64,000 nucleotides of DNA from Paenibacillus silviterrae (GTDB lineage Bacteria; Bacillota; Bacilli; Paenibacillales; NBRC-103111), in contig NZ_JASKUT010000001.1 in assembly GCF_030167925.1 (NCBI RefSeq), positions 992,001 to 1,056,000 of the forward strand, written 5' to 3'. Under the pieces are notes generated by a model. That model was not told the origin of the DNA, made no database searches, and saw nothing but the letters and a program-made list of their open reading frames with translations. Positions 16,724 to 24,989 of this stretch are shown here, one piece after another. The stretch's first letter is position 1, and every line of letters begins with the position of its first letter. The position numbers and the translations under genes are program-made.

Positions 16724-17539
16724 ATGAAAATATTGTGGAAAGGAATGCAGGTAACATTCGGCATGTTTCTCATCGCAGGTCTCCTATTTGCCAGCAGTGT
16801 ATTCGGGGTGCTTCTATATGCGCGGATAACGGATCAGATCTGGTTCGAGCAGGCAACCGGCACCATTGCTCACGCCATGGAACAGACACCCGTTCCCGCT
16901 GCGCCTCCCCAAGCGCCTGAGCCCGTGGCTCCTGCACCGAGAGAAGCGCTGCTGGATGCTCCGATCGTAAGGCAGCTCCCGGAGCTGCCCTCCGGCTGCG
17001 AAATCACCAGCCTAACGATGCTGCTTCAATTTTATGGACTCGATATCGGCAAGATGGAGCTTGTGAAGGAAATGAAAAGGGATACCACGCCGATCAAATG
17101 GAACCGTGACGGTTCCATTGCCTATTGGGGTAATCCGAATACCGGTTTTGTAGGGGATGTGACAGGTAACCGCAAGGGCTTCGGCATTTATCATACCGCC
17201 TTATTCGAGACGCTTAAGATGCATGTGCCGACAGCGGTGGATTTGACGCGCAAGCCGTTCTCCGAGCTGGAGAACCAGCTGCTGAAGGGGATACCGGTAG
17301 TAGCTTGGACCACTATCAATTATCAGGTGCCCGACAAATGGGTGACATGGGATACGCCGATCGGCCCGATTGAGACGACCTTTATGGAGCATGCGGTTTT
17401 GCTTGTCGGCTTCGATGACCAGTTTGTATATGTTAACGATCCGTTTTCAGGGAAAAGTAAGCATAAGCTCGATAAGGCTCAATTTATTTCGACTTGGGAA
17501 GCGATGGGACGCCAAGCGATCTCATACACTTCATCGTAA
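16724..17539 (+). CDS. Membrane-anchored C39-like cysteine peptidase
   Basis: A 271-aa protein with an N-terminal transmembrane anchor (about residues 8-33), a proline/alanine-rich extracytoplasmic linker (about 55-75) and a peptidase_C39_2-type papain-fold domain. The catalytic cysteine is in LPSGCEITSL, the histidine in MEHAVLLVGFD, and the following VNDP supplies the usual aspartate region. Relatives are secreted proteins of unknown substrate, not bacteriocin-leader peptidases, since no ABC domain is present. The start at 16724 follows AGAGGTGA; an ATG seven codons earlier lacks a ribosome binding site. Confidence 0.85.
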   Translation: MKILWKGMQVTFGMFLIAGLLFASSVFGVLLYARITDQIWFEQATGTIAHAMEQTPVPAAPPQAPEPVAPAPREALLDAPIVRQLPELPSGCEITSLTMLLQFYGLDIGKMELVKEMKRDTTPIKWNRDGSIAYWGNPNTGFVGDVTGNRKGFGIYHTALFETLKMHVPTAVDLTRKPFSELENQLLKGIPVVAWTTINYQVPDKWVTWDTPIGPIETTFMEHAVLLVGFDDQFVYVNDPFSGKSKHKLDKAQFISTWEAMGRQAISYTSS

Positions 17540-17562
17540 CAGGATCATAAGGAGGAATGGTT

Positions 17563-17991
17563 ATGGCTTTTAAGAATCCGTCTCGAGATCACATCAAGGT
17601 GCTTTTGCAAAATGCCGGAAATATTGCGGTAGTCGGTTTATCGGATAAGGAGGACCGCGTATCCTATATGGTTGCCGCAGCCATGCAATCGAAGGGGTAC
17701 CGAATTATTCCTGTGAACCCTATGGTGCAAGGGACTATTCTTGGCGAGGTTTGCTATGCATCACTTAAGGATATCCCGGAGCCCGTGGATATCGTCAATG
17801 TATTTCGCCGCAGTGACCAGGTCGTACCGGTAGCCGAAGAAGCGGTACAGATCGGAGCCAAGGTATTATGGCTGCAGCAGGGAATTGCAAATGATGAAGC
17901 TGCTGAGATTGCCAAGGCCGGAGGGCTGGAGGTCATTATGGACCGCTGTATTAAGGTGGAAGATTCGATATTGCTGCCTGGAGGAAGATAA
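17563..17991 (+). CDS. CoA-binding Rossmann-fold protein (YccU family)
   Basis: A 142-aa single-domain CoA-binding protein. The fold is evident from IAVVGLSDKEDRVSYMVAAAMQSKGYRIIPVNP, where GLSDKEDR stands in the nucleotide-binding loop, and from SLKDIPEPVDIVNVFRR. This is the CoA-binding domain found alone in YccU-like proteins and fused in acyl-CoA synthetases. A role in sensing acyl-CoA is a family-level guess. The start at 17563 follows AAGGAGG. Its stop is directly followed by the thiE start, so the pair is an operon. Confidence 0.88.
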   Translation: MAFKNPSRDHIKVLLQNAGNIAVVGLSDKEDRVSYMVAAAMQSKGYRIIPVNPMVQGTILGEVCYASLKDIPEPVDIVNVFRRSDQVVPVAEEAVQIGAKVLWLQQGIANDEAAEIAKAGGLEVIMDRCIKVEDSILLPGGR

Positions 17992-17992
17992 G

Positions 17993-18646
17993 TTGTACCG
18001 TGAACGGATTCGCGAATATTTACAGGTATACTTGGTAATGGATATTTCCCAAGGGGCGGCATCGGTCAAGCTGGCGGAGGATGCGATTGCCGGCGGCGTG
18101 ACGCTGATTCAGCTTCGCGAGAAAAAAGCGACGATGACCGAGGTGCTTGCCTGGGGTAAGGAGCTTCGCGAGCTTTGCCGTCGGAAGCAAATCCCTTTTG
18201 TTGTAAATGATCGGATTGATCTTGCCCTGCTTTTGGATGCTGACGGCGTCCACGTTGGGCAAGACGATATCCCCGGCCTGGAAGCGAGAAAGCTGTTAGG
18301 ATCCGATCGCATCGTCGGCATATCCGCAGGTACGATGGAGGAAGCGGAAATCGCGATGGCTCAGGGGGCCGATTATTTGGGTGTCGGAGCGATTTATTCG
18401 ACCTTGACCAAAGGAGATGCAGGTCTTCCGATCGGCACGGAGCTGATTACGCGCATACAGGAGCGCTGGTCTGACATTCCTCTGGTGGGAATTGGCGGAA
18501 TTACTGCGGATAACGCGGTACCGGTCATTGCTGCCGGGGCGGACGGGGTCGCAGTAGTTTCGGCGATTACAAAAGCGGCGAGCCCGAAGCAGGCGGCCGA
18601 GCGGCTGAAGCTTACCGTCAATAAGGGATTTTTGGACAAAAAGTGA
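17993..18646 (+). CDS. thiE: Thiamine-phosphate synthase
   Basis: A 217-aa TIM-barrel enzyme that couples hydroxymethylpyrimidine diphosphate and thiazole phosphate to thiamine phosphate. Typical elements are GGVTLIQLREK, FVVNDRIDLALLLDADGVHVGQDD, DYLGVGAIYSTLTK and GIGGITADN with GADGVAVVSAI. I place the start at the TTG at 17993 because GGAGG lies eight nt upstream, inside the end of the preceding gene, and the protein then has normal family length. No TPP riboswitch and no other thi genes are nearby. Confidence 0.92.
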   Translation: MYRERIREYLQVYLVMDISQGAASVKLAEDAIAGGVTLIQLREKKATMTEVLAWGKELRELCRRKQIPFVVNDRIDLALLLDADGVHVGQDDIPGLEARKLLGSDRIVGISAGTMEEAEIAMAQGADYLGVGAIYSTLTKGDAGLPIGTELITRIQERWSDIPLVGIGGITADNAVPVIAAGADGVAVVSAITKAASPKQAAERLKLTVNKGFLDKK

Positions 18647-18777
18647 TAGGTTTTAAAAATATAGTAATAAAATGAATCCTCCCTGAAAACAATAAGAAAA
18701 GCTTCTGGATTGAAACGGATGCTAGAGACAGCACCCCGCCCCGGAAGACATCTTACACAATTCAAGGAGGATTTCGC

Positions 18778-19377
18778 ATGTACAATCAAGGATTTCAACA
18801 AAACAGCTTCCAAAATCAATTTGGTACTGCCGGCTCTGTGACCTCCCAATACCGCGGGCTTCAAACGCAATACCAGCCGATCGGTTATGTGCAATCCCAG
18901 TACGGCCAATCCACGACTCCTTCCAGCTTCAGCAACCAATTCGCAGCTGGCGCACAACAGTTCGGTATGGGCACTCAGCAATACCACACAGCGAACTACC
19001 GCGGTAACCAACAGGGTCACGACCAATACCTGAGAGCGGATGCAACTCAACCGTCCCAGGCGCAATTTGGCATGGGAGCGTCCAACTTCGGAACGCAAAA
19101 CATCTCCGGCAGCTTCAGCTCCCAATTCCCTACAAGCATCAGCCAAAACCAGAACCAAAACCAAAACCAAGGCTTCTACCAACAAACAAGCCCGCAATCC
19201 TACCATACGGCTAACTACCGTGGTAACCAACAAGGGCATGACCAATACCTGAGAGCAGACGCAACTCAACCGTCCCAGGCGCAATTCGGTATGGGTGCTT
19301 CCAGCTTTACTAACCAGTACAGCTCCAGCATTCCAACGCAGCAGCAATTTGGCCAAAGCAGCTTCGGCCGCTTCTAA
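18778..19377 (+). CDS. Gln/Ser-rich repeat protein, putative spore-surface component
   Basis: A 199-aa low-complexity protein rich in Gln, Ser, Tyr, Gly and Asn with no signal peptide. A 34-residue unit beginning YHTANYRGNQQGHDQYLRAD occurs twice, identical in protein but with 13 silent nucleotide differences. Between the units is an NQNQNQNQ tract. The composition and HTANYRGNQ-type motif suggest a spore coat or small acid-soluble gamma-type protein, but I have no firm family match. It is monocistronic, with a strong AAGGAGG and a strong terminator. Function is unproven. Confidence 0.7.
   Translation: MYNQGFQQNSFQNQFGTAGSVTSQYRGLQTQYQPIGYVQSQYGQSTTPSSFSNQFAAGAQQFGMGTQQYHTANYRGNQQGHDQYLRADATQPSQAQFGMGASNFGTQNISGSFSSQFPTSISQNQNQNQNQGFYQQTSPQSYHTANYRGNQQGHDQYLRADATQPSQAQFGMGASSFTNQYSSSIPTQQQFGQSSFGRF
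18982..19302 (+). repeat. Two 102-nt direct repeats within the Gln-rich gene
   Basis: Copies at 18982-19083 and 19201-19302 encode the same 34 residues. They differ at 13 nucleotides, all at synonymous third positions. Confidence 0.9.
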
Positions 19378-19393
19378 TGAGATATGAGAAATG

Positions 19394-19426
19394 AACGGCG
19401 GGCCGCTGCGGCCCGCCGTTTTTTCT
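19394..19426 (+). terminator. Terminator after the Gln-rich repeat gene
   Basis: A 12-13-bp, nearly all-GC stem (AACGGCGGGCCGC with its complement) has a minimal loop and is followed by TTTTTTCTTT. Confidence 0.9.
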
Positions 19427-19455
19427 TTGACAAAAGGCGCGACAAGCTTTACCAT
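19427..19455 (+). promoter_or_regulatory. Promoter of the nagE-ptsI operon
   Basis: A perfect TTGACA (19427-19432) and TACCAT (19450-19455) are spaced 17 nt, directly after the previous terminator. No cre-like site was seen beside it. Confidence 0.5.
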
Positions 19456-19482
19456 CGACTATAGAAGGGAGGAGCGCCACAT

Positions 19483-21372
19483 TTGAACTGGATGGGGAAT
19501 TTACAGCAGCTGGGACGGTCGTTAATGCTGCCGACCATCACCCTGCCGGTGGCGGCCATTTTGCTGCGCCTTGGGAACCTGCCGTGGGCGGAGCTGGGCC
19601 TGTCGCAAGTCGGCGACATTTTTTTGTTTTCAGGTACGACGATATTTGCCTATCTGCCGTTGATTTTTGCCGTTGGCGTAGCCCTCGGCTTGACGGAAAG
19701 TGCCGGTATTGCAGGGATGTCCGCCCTGATCGGACATTTCATGTTCACTTATGTCCTTCAGCATTTTCTCGGCAATACCTTTGATTTAGGAGTACCGGGC
19801 GGCATCCTGATCGGATTGCTTGCGGCTATCGCCTATCATAAATGCAAGGATGTAAGTCTGCCGGAGTACATTCAGCTTTTTGGTGGACCCAGGCTTGTTC
19901 CAATCGTTATGGGGTTTGCCATATTTGTCTTAAGCCTGTTCATGATATATGTCGGGCCGCTGCTGGAGCTCGGAATGCAAGCGTTATCCAACGCCATCCT
20001 GGGACTTGGCGGCTTCGGTACGTTTTTATATGGGCTGATTCACAGACTCCTTGTGCCTTCCGGCTTGCATCATGTGTTTAATAACTTTTTTTGGTTTCAG
20101 CTGGGAGCCTATGATACCCAGGAGAATCCTGTTTACGGGGATCTTCCTCGTTACTTTGCCGGAGACCCTTCGGCAGGCATCTATATGGCCGGGTTGTATC
20201 CGATTATGATGTTCGCGCTGCCTGCGATTGCCCTGGCGATCATTCAGGAAGCCCGTGAGGACTTGAAACCCAAGATTAAGGCAACCTTCCTTACCGCGGC
20301 GATCAGCTGCTTCCTGACGGGGGTTACGGAGCCCATTGAATTTGCGTTTCTATTCGTGGCGCCGTATTTATTCATCGGGCATGCCGTCTTATCGGGTCTT
20401 GCCATGTGGCTCGCTTATGCGCTGGATATTCATCATGGGTTTTCCTATTCGGCGGGAGCCATCGACTTTATTATTAATTTTCATTTGTCGACGAACGGCT
20501 GGCTGTTGATCCCGATCGGTGTGGTATACGGACTTTGCTACTATTTCTTGTTCCGCTTCTCGATCCGGCGGTTTCAAATTCCGACCCCGGGCCGCGAGGA
20601 GGGCTCTCCCCTGGAGGAGTGGGCCGGTGATATTCCTTACCGTTCTCCACTGATCCTCGAGGCGCTTGGAGGCAAGGAAAACATCAAGCAGATGGAAGCC
20701 TGCATTACCCGGCTGCGGTTGACCTTGGTCAATGATAAGCAGCTCGACATTACGGCGCTGAAGCATCTTGGAGCCGCAGGAGTCATTCGTCTCGGCGGTG
20801 GGAACGTCCAGGTCGTATTCGGCACGTATTCGGAGCTGATTCGCGAGGAAATTATGAAGCTGTTTCGGAAGGACATTCAGCAGGTGCTCTTCCACGCACC
20901 GATGCAAGGCCGGATGATTCCTTTGGAGGAAGTGCCGGACAAAATCTTTGCAAGCAAGCTGGTCGGAAACGGCGTTGCTTTCATGCCCGAGAAGGGAGAG
21001 CTTGTCTCTCCGGTAGCAGGGAAGATCATTCATATTTATCCTACCTTGCATGCCATTGGCATCGAAACGGCGGAAGGGCTGCAGGTGCTGCTGCACATCG
21101 GCATCGACACCGCTCAGCTGCAAGGGAAATATTTTACCGCGCATGTAAAAGAAGGAGATCAGGTGGAGCCGGGCCAGCTGCTCGTCCAGTTTAATCTCCA
21201 AAAGGTTAAGAAAAATTGTACTTCACTCGCAACGCCCATGCTGATCACGAATGGGGATTTGGTCAAGTCCATGAGCTTTGCGCCGTATAAAGCAGTCAAG
21301 AAAGGGCAGGCATCGGTGATGTCGGTTGTCCTAAAGAGTGCCGTCACTGGGGGAGGGAAAGCTTTTGGTTGA
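19483..21372 (+). CDS. nagE: PTS N-acetylglucosamine-type permease, EIICBA
   Basis: A 629-aa three-domain PTS permease that imports and phosphorylates a sugar. The EIIC domain (about 1-365) has PTITLPVAAILLRLGN, RLLVPSGLHHVFN and GVTEPIEF. EIIB (about 385-460) carries the phospho-cysteine C407 in EACITRLR. EIIA (about 475-610) carries the phospho-histidine H537 in LLHIGID. VYGDLPRYFAGD closely matches E. coli NagE, so GlcNAc is favoured over glucose. It starts at TTG 19483, ten nt after GGGAGG; the ATG three codons on is too far. It overlaps ptsI by 8 nt. Confidence 0.88.
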   Translation: MNWMGNLQQLGRSLMLPTITLPVAAILLRLGNLPWAELGLSQVGDIFLFSGTTIFAYLPLIFAVGVALGLTESAGIAGMSALIGHFMFTYVLQHFLGNTFDLGVPGGILIGLLAAIAYHKCKDVSLPEYIQLFGGPRLVPIVMGFAIFVLSLFMIYVGPLLELGMQALSNAILGLGGFGTFLYGLIHRLLVPSGLHHVFNNFFWFQLGAYDTQENPVYGDLPRYFAGDPSAGIYMAGLYPIMMFALPAIALAIIQEAREDLKPKIKATFLTAAISCFLTGVTEPIEFAFLFVAPYLFIGHAVLSGLAMWLAYALDIHHGFSYSAGAIDFIINFHLSTNGWLLIPIGVVYGLCYYFLFRFSIRRFQIPTPGREEGSPLEEWAGDIPYRSPLILEALGGKENIKQMEACITRLRLTLVNDKQLDITALKHLGAAGVIRLGGGNVQVVFGTYSELIREEIMKLFRKDIQQVLFHAPMQGRMIPLEEVPDKIFASKLVGNGVAFMPEKGELVSPVAGKIIHIYPTLHAIGIETAEGLQVLLHIGIDTAQLQGKYFTAHVKEGDQVEPGQLLVQFNLQKVKKNCTSLATPMLITNGDLVKSMSFAPYKAVKKGQASVMSVVLKSAVTGGGKAFG

Positions 21373-23131
21373 GGGGATCGGAGCATCATCAGGAATTGCG
21401 ATGGGAAGAGCTTTCGTTATTCCAACCTGGGAGTGGGATTTTCCCGAGAAATTGATTGACGTTGCAGACCTTGCCTTTGAATTCGAGAGGCTGTATGACG
21501 GTATCCGTCATTCCAAGGATGAGATCGAACAGATTAAGCAGGAGTTTGTCGGAGTGCTGGGAGAAGAGCAAACGCAAATTTTCGATGCGCATCTGGCGAT
21601 TCTGGAGGATCCCGTCTTCATGAGCGAGGTTCAAGGGATTATGCAGCGGCAGTACAAGGCGGCGGAGGTTGCGGTCAAGGAAGCGATCGAGAAGTTCGTC
21701 GGCATGTTCGATCTGCTGGACGATCAGTACATGAAGGAGCGGGCGCTCGATATTAAGGATGTGGGCAACCGGCTGCTGAAGCACCTGCTGGGCGCTCTGG
21801 AAGAGACGCTGCCGCCGAAGGATCAGCCCTACATCCTTGTAGCGAAGGAGCTGCAGCCTTCTCAGATGGTCCATTTGGACACGCAGAACGCGCTGGGCAT
21901 GGTCACCATGCTTGGAGGCAAGACGTCCCATGTGGCCATCATGGCACGCGCCATGGGGGTTCCCTATGTGCTTGGCCTCGAGGGGAAGCTGGAGGAGCAA
22001 ATTCAATCGGGTGATTTTCTGATTATCGACGGAGACGAAGGCGTCGTTTACGTGAATCCGACGGAAGAGCTCATTGAGGAGTATAATAAACGCAAGGAAG
22101 AGTGGCTGGAGGTTCGGGCGCAGCTGCAGAAGCTGGTTTGTGTGCCGACACAAACCGAGGACGGCTTCTCCATGCAGCTGGCGGCGAATATCAGCTCCGT
22201 CAGAGAGGCGGAACGGGCCGTTCAGAACGGCGCCTCCGGCGTAGGTCTGTTCCGTACGGAGTTTCTGTACATGGACCGCCATACCTTCCCTGAGGAAGAG
22301 GAGCAGTTTAACGTATACCGTGAAGTAGCGGAGCGGCTGGCGGGCAGACGCATCGTGATTCGTACGCTGGATATCGGCGGAGATAAGAATCTCGATTACT
22401 TGTCGCTGCCGGAGGAGGAGAATCCTTCCCTAGGCTACCGGGCCATCCGGATTTCGCTTGACCGTACGGATCTGTTCAAAACGCAGCTGCGGGCCATTCT
22501 TAGGGCTAGCAGCTACGGAAACATCCATATTATGTACCCGATGATCTCCTCGCTGGATGAGCTGCGAAGAGCCAACGAAATTCTGGACGAGGTCAAGCGG
22601 GAGCTGGACGCGTCTCAAATTCCTTATTGTCGGGACATTGAGGTGGGCATAATGATTGAATTGCCTGCTGCAGTTATGATCTCCGATCTGCTGGCCCGAG
22701 AGGTTGATTTCTTCAGTATCGGTACGAACGATCTGGTACAGTATATATTGGCGGTAGACCGGATGAATGAAACGGTAGCGCACCTGTACGATCCGTTCCA
22801 TCCCGCCGTTTTGCGCATGCTGCAATTTACCTTGGAGAGTGCCAAGCGTCATGGCATCCATGTGAGTGTTTGCGGGGAGCTGGCCGGGGATATTCGGGCA
22901 CTCCCGATCTGGCTGGCGCTCGGGGTGACGGAGCTGAGCATGTCGGTGCAATCGATTCTTAAGGTTAAGAACAGTCTGATCCAGAGTCGCGGCAGCGACA
23001 GCGCCAAGATTTGGAGCGAGCTGGCGGTTTGTCCCACAAGCACCGCGGTCATGGACGTGCTGAAAAAGTATGTGCAGACCGAGATGGTGGATGAAGTGAG
23101 CGGCCCCCCTGCAGCGAGCGGATGCTGCTGA
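21365..23131 (+). CDS. ptsI: PTS Enzyme I (PEP-protein phosphotransferase)
   Basis: A 588-aa Enzyme I transferring phosphate from PEP to HPr. The active histidine is H189 in GGKTSHVAIMARAMG. The PEP-binding barrel has GVGLFRTEFLYM, RTLDIGGDKNL, FFSIGTNDLVQY and the catalytic cysteine in SVCGELAGD. The TTG start at 21365 is set by GGGAGGGA six nt upstream; ptsI begins inside the nagE stop region. Pairing with a sugar permease rather than ptsH is unusual and suggests a second, dedicated Enzyme I. The C-terminus ends SGPPAASGCC, which is atypical. No ptsH lies beside it. Confidence 0.92.
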   Translation: MVEGIGASSGIAMGRAFVIPTWEWDFPEKLIDVADLAFEFERLYDGIRHSKDEIEQIKQEFVGVLGEEQTQIFDAHLAILEDPVFMSEVQGIMQRQYKAAEVAVKEAIEKFVGMFDLLDDQYMKERALDIKDVGNRLLKHLLGALEETLPPKDQPYILVAKELQPSQMVHLDTQNALGMVTMLGGKTSHVAIMARAMGVPYVLGLEGKLEEQIQSGDFLIIDGDEGVVYVNPTEELIEEYNKRKEEWLEVRAQLQKLVCVPTQTEDGFSMQLAANISSVREAERAVQNGASGVGLFRTEFLYMDRHTFPEEEEQFNVYREVAERLAGRRIVIRTLDIGGDKNLDYLSLPEEENPSLGYRAIRISLDRTDLFKTQLRAILRASSYGNIHIMYPMISSLDELRRANEILDEVKRELDASQIPYCRDIEVGIMIELPAAVMISDLLAREVDFFSIGTNDLVQYILAVDRMNETVAHLYDPFHPAVLRMLQFTLESAKRHGIHVSVCGELAGDIRALPIWLALGVTELSMSVQSILKVKNSLIQSRGSDSAKIWSELAVCPTSTAVMDVLKKYVQTEMVDEVSGPPAASGCC

Positions 23132-23199
23132 GCTGGGTATGGAAGCTGCGGAAAGAAAATTTGATCAATTGCAGAAATGTGCAGCTGCTCAAAGTAACG

Positions 23200-23231
23200 A
23201 AAGAACCCGGCCTCTGGGCCGGGTTCTTCCT
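23200..23231. terminator. Bidirectional terminator between ptsI and the DJ-1 gene
   Basis: A 12-bp GC-rich stem (AAGAACCCGGCC with its complement) and a short loop, with TTC-rich and A-rich flanks that can serve both convergent genes. Confidence 0.85.
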
Positions 23232-23255
23232 TATGGATATTTTATCAATGCACGT

Positions 23256-23786
23256 TTACTCGCCGGCTAACGCGTCGCAGAACGCCTTGCCATACGGAGG
23301 AAGGTCCGGCGGACGGCGAGCGGAAATGAGGTTTCCGTCAACAACGACAGCCTCGTCCAACCACTCGGCTCCTGCATTCTCCATGTCGTCGCGAATGCCC
23401 GGTGTCGAGGTGACCTTGCGTCCTTGCAAAATTTTGGCCGAGATCAGCACCCAGCCGGCATGGCAGATTTGTCCGATCGGCTTGCCGGCGGCGTTCATTT
23501 CCTGGACTACCTGAATTACCTTGCCGTATCGGCGCAGCTTATCAGGGGCCCAGCCTCCAGGAACGAGCAATCCGTCATACTGCGAGCTGTCAATCTCATC
23601 GAAGGAATATTCCGCTTTGGCGGGTACGCCGTATTTGCCCGTGTAGGATTTGCCCTTCTCCGCACCGGCCATATGGACGACTGCACCCTCCTCCATGGCG
23701 CGGTAAACCGGATACCAAAGCTCCAGATCCTCGAATTCCTCATCGACGATGCAGAGCACCTTTTTTCCTTGAAGTCTCAAGTTCAT
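23256..23786 (-). CDS. DJ-1/PfpI family protein
   Basis: A 176-aa flavodoxin-like domain of the DJ-1/PfpI superfamily. The nucleophile elbow cysteine is in GQICHAGW; the conserved acidic partner is in DEEFEDLEL. Family members include glyoxalase III/deglycase-like and stress proteins; some are proteases only in oligomeric form. This one resembles YfkM/PfpI stress proteins, so a protective role is likely but not specific. The start at 23786 is chosen because GGAGGAGG lies just upstream; two earlier in-frame ATGs exist. Confidence 0.88.
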   Translation of the reverse strand: MNLRLQGKKVLCIVDEEFEDLELWYPVYRAMEEGAVVHMAGAEKGKSYTGKYGVPAKAEYSFDEIDSSQYDGLLVPGGWAPDKLRRYGKVIQVVQEMNAAGKPIGQICHAGWVLISAKILQGRKVTSTPGIRDDMENAGAEWLDEAVVVDGNLISARRPPDLPPYGKAFCDALAGE

Positions 23787-23929
23787 AGCCTCCTCCATAG
23801 AGTTCGATTCGTTGTCCATTATACTACGGCAAACGTCTCCGATGCGAATCTGACGATTGCAACAAGGCCGCGTTCATGGGAATATAAGGAGGAACATTCT
23901 AAAAATACGATTAGTAAGGAGCAAGAGCA

Positions 23930-24325
23930 ATGCGAAAAGCATATCGCTGGCTTCCGGCCGTGATTTGGATGGCGGTTATTTATTATTTTTCCTCGAAAAC
24001 AGGAAACGACTTAGGCGGATGGCTGGATGGCATACGAAAATGGCTGCCGTTTATGGAGGGCTTTGATTGGGGACATTTTGTATCCTACTTTATCTTATCG
24101 CTAACCTTCCTCTATGCATTGGAGCACAATCAACGTCCCTTTCTCAGCAAGGCGCTTGCCGTGTTGTTATGCTTCCTTTACGGCTTGACTGATGAGTTTC
24201 ATCAAAGCTTCGTCCCCGGAAGGACGCCGGATTGGATGGACATCCGCAATGATGTAATCGGGGCGGCGCTTGCGATGCTGTTTGTCTCCATTCCGCCGGT
24301 GAACCGCTTATTTCGAAGGCTGTAG
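23930..24325 (+). CDS. VanZ-like membrane protein
   Basis: A 131-aa protein with four hydrophobic segments and the VanZ pattern: an N-terminal helix ending YYFSSKTG, a conserved DWGHFVSYFILS helix, then YGLTDEFHQSFVPGRTPDWMDIRNDVIGA. VanZ-family proteins are named after the teicoplanin-resistance accessory protein, but most housekeeping members have no assigned role. AAGGAGCAAG precedes the ATG. It stands before the zinc-finger gene with about 100 nt between. Confidence 0.9.
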   Translation: MRKAYRWLPAVIWMAVIYYFSSKTGNDLGGWLDGIRKWLPFMEGFDWGHFVSYFILSLTFLYALEHNQRPFLSKALAVLLCFLYGLTDEFHQSFVPGRTPDWMDIRNDVIGAALAMLFVSIPPVNRLFRRL

Positions 24326-24427
24326 CGGTGGCAAACATTGCTAGGCTCGGGGCAGCAGGAGAATGAAGCAAAAGATCGAATTTCTACACAGTCAAGGTTT
24401 TGTTTCCCGCCCAAAGGAGTGGTATTG

Positions 24428-24844
24428 TTGCAGAAGCAGTGCAGATGCGGCAGCGAGATGAGCATTCGCCTTCGAACTGTAATCTATCAAAACAAAGTAG
24501 AAATCGACAATGTCCCTGTGTTCTCTTGTGATTCGTGCAACCGGAGTGAGGTTTTTTCAGAGGTGAAGCCGGAGCTGACAGCGCTAATCGGAACACTCGG
24601 AAGTAAGCCGGAGAAGAAGCAGCTTCAATTTGGAGAGGTAAGCGAAATCGCCTTATTAATGCTCAAGGTAACGGAGAAAAAGAGAGCGGCCGATCCAGTG
24701 GAGTCCATCATTCAAGAACGGATTAACGAGCTGTTGGATCTGCTCTTGCTTGCTCAATCGCTGAACGATGAACCATGGATGGAAGACATCCGCAAACGGC
24801 TGTCCCAAATTACCAAGCACTCGTTAACGATGCAGGATTTCTGA
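24428..24844 (+). CDS. YgiT-like zinc-finger protein
   Basis: A 138-aa cytosolic protein. The N-terminal 35 residues hold two Cys pairs (QCRCG and SCDSC) spaced as in YgiT/MqsA-type zinc ribbons, with VPVFSCDSCNRSEVF following. The remainder is helical and charged, without the helix-turn-helix of the MqsA antitoxin, so it is probably not an antitoxin. The TTG start at 24428 is supported by AAAGGAG eight nt upstream; the upstream extension has no coding character. No toxin partner is adjacent. Function unknown. Confidence 0.75.
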   Translation: MQKQCRCGSEMSIRLRTVIYQNKVEIDNVPVFSCDSCNRSEVFSEVKPELTALIGTLGSKPEKKQLQFGEVSEIALLMLKVTEKKRAADPVESIIQERINELLDLLLLAQSLNDEPWMEDIRKRLSQITKHSLTMQDF

Positions 24845-24873
24845 AAGCCGCTGCTTTGCAGTTGGCTTTTTTG
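24844..24873 (+). terminator. Terminator after the zinc-finger gene
   Basis: AAAGCC pairs with GGCTTT with an inner CTG/CAG stem, followed by TTTTTT. The T-run touches the predicted ccpA -35. Confidence 0.7.
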
Positions 24874-24900
24874 CCATAATTTGATACTATAACTTATAAT
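24871..24900 (+). promoter_or_regulatory. ccpA promoter
   Basis: TTGCCA (24871-24876) and a perfect TATAAT (24895-24900) are spaced 18 nt, giving a leader of about 80 nt before ccpA. Confidence 0.6.
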
Positions 24901-24989
24901 AAAGGCCATATTCATTGATTTAGCTGTTTTTTTGTCGTATGATAAGGCTAAATGACATGATCGCATTATATTTTTTTACATTGGAGAGA

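Noticed and set aside
24428..24844. MqsA-type antitoxin of a toxin-antitoxin pair
   Set aside because: Only the zinc-ribbon part is present; no helix-turn-helix and no toxin gene beside it.
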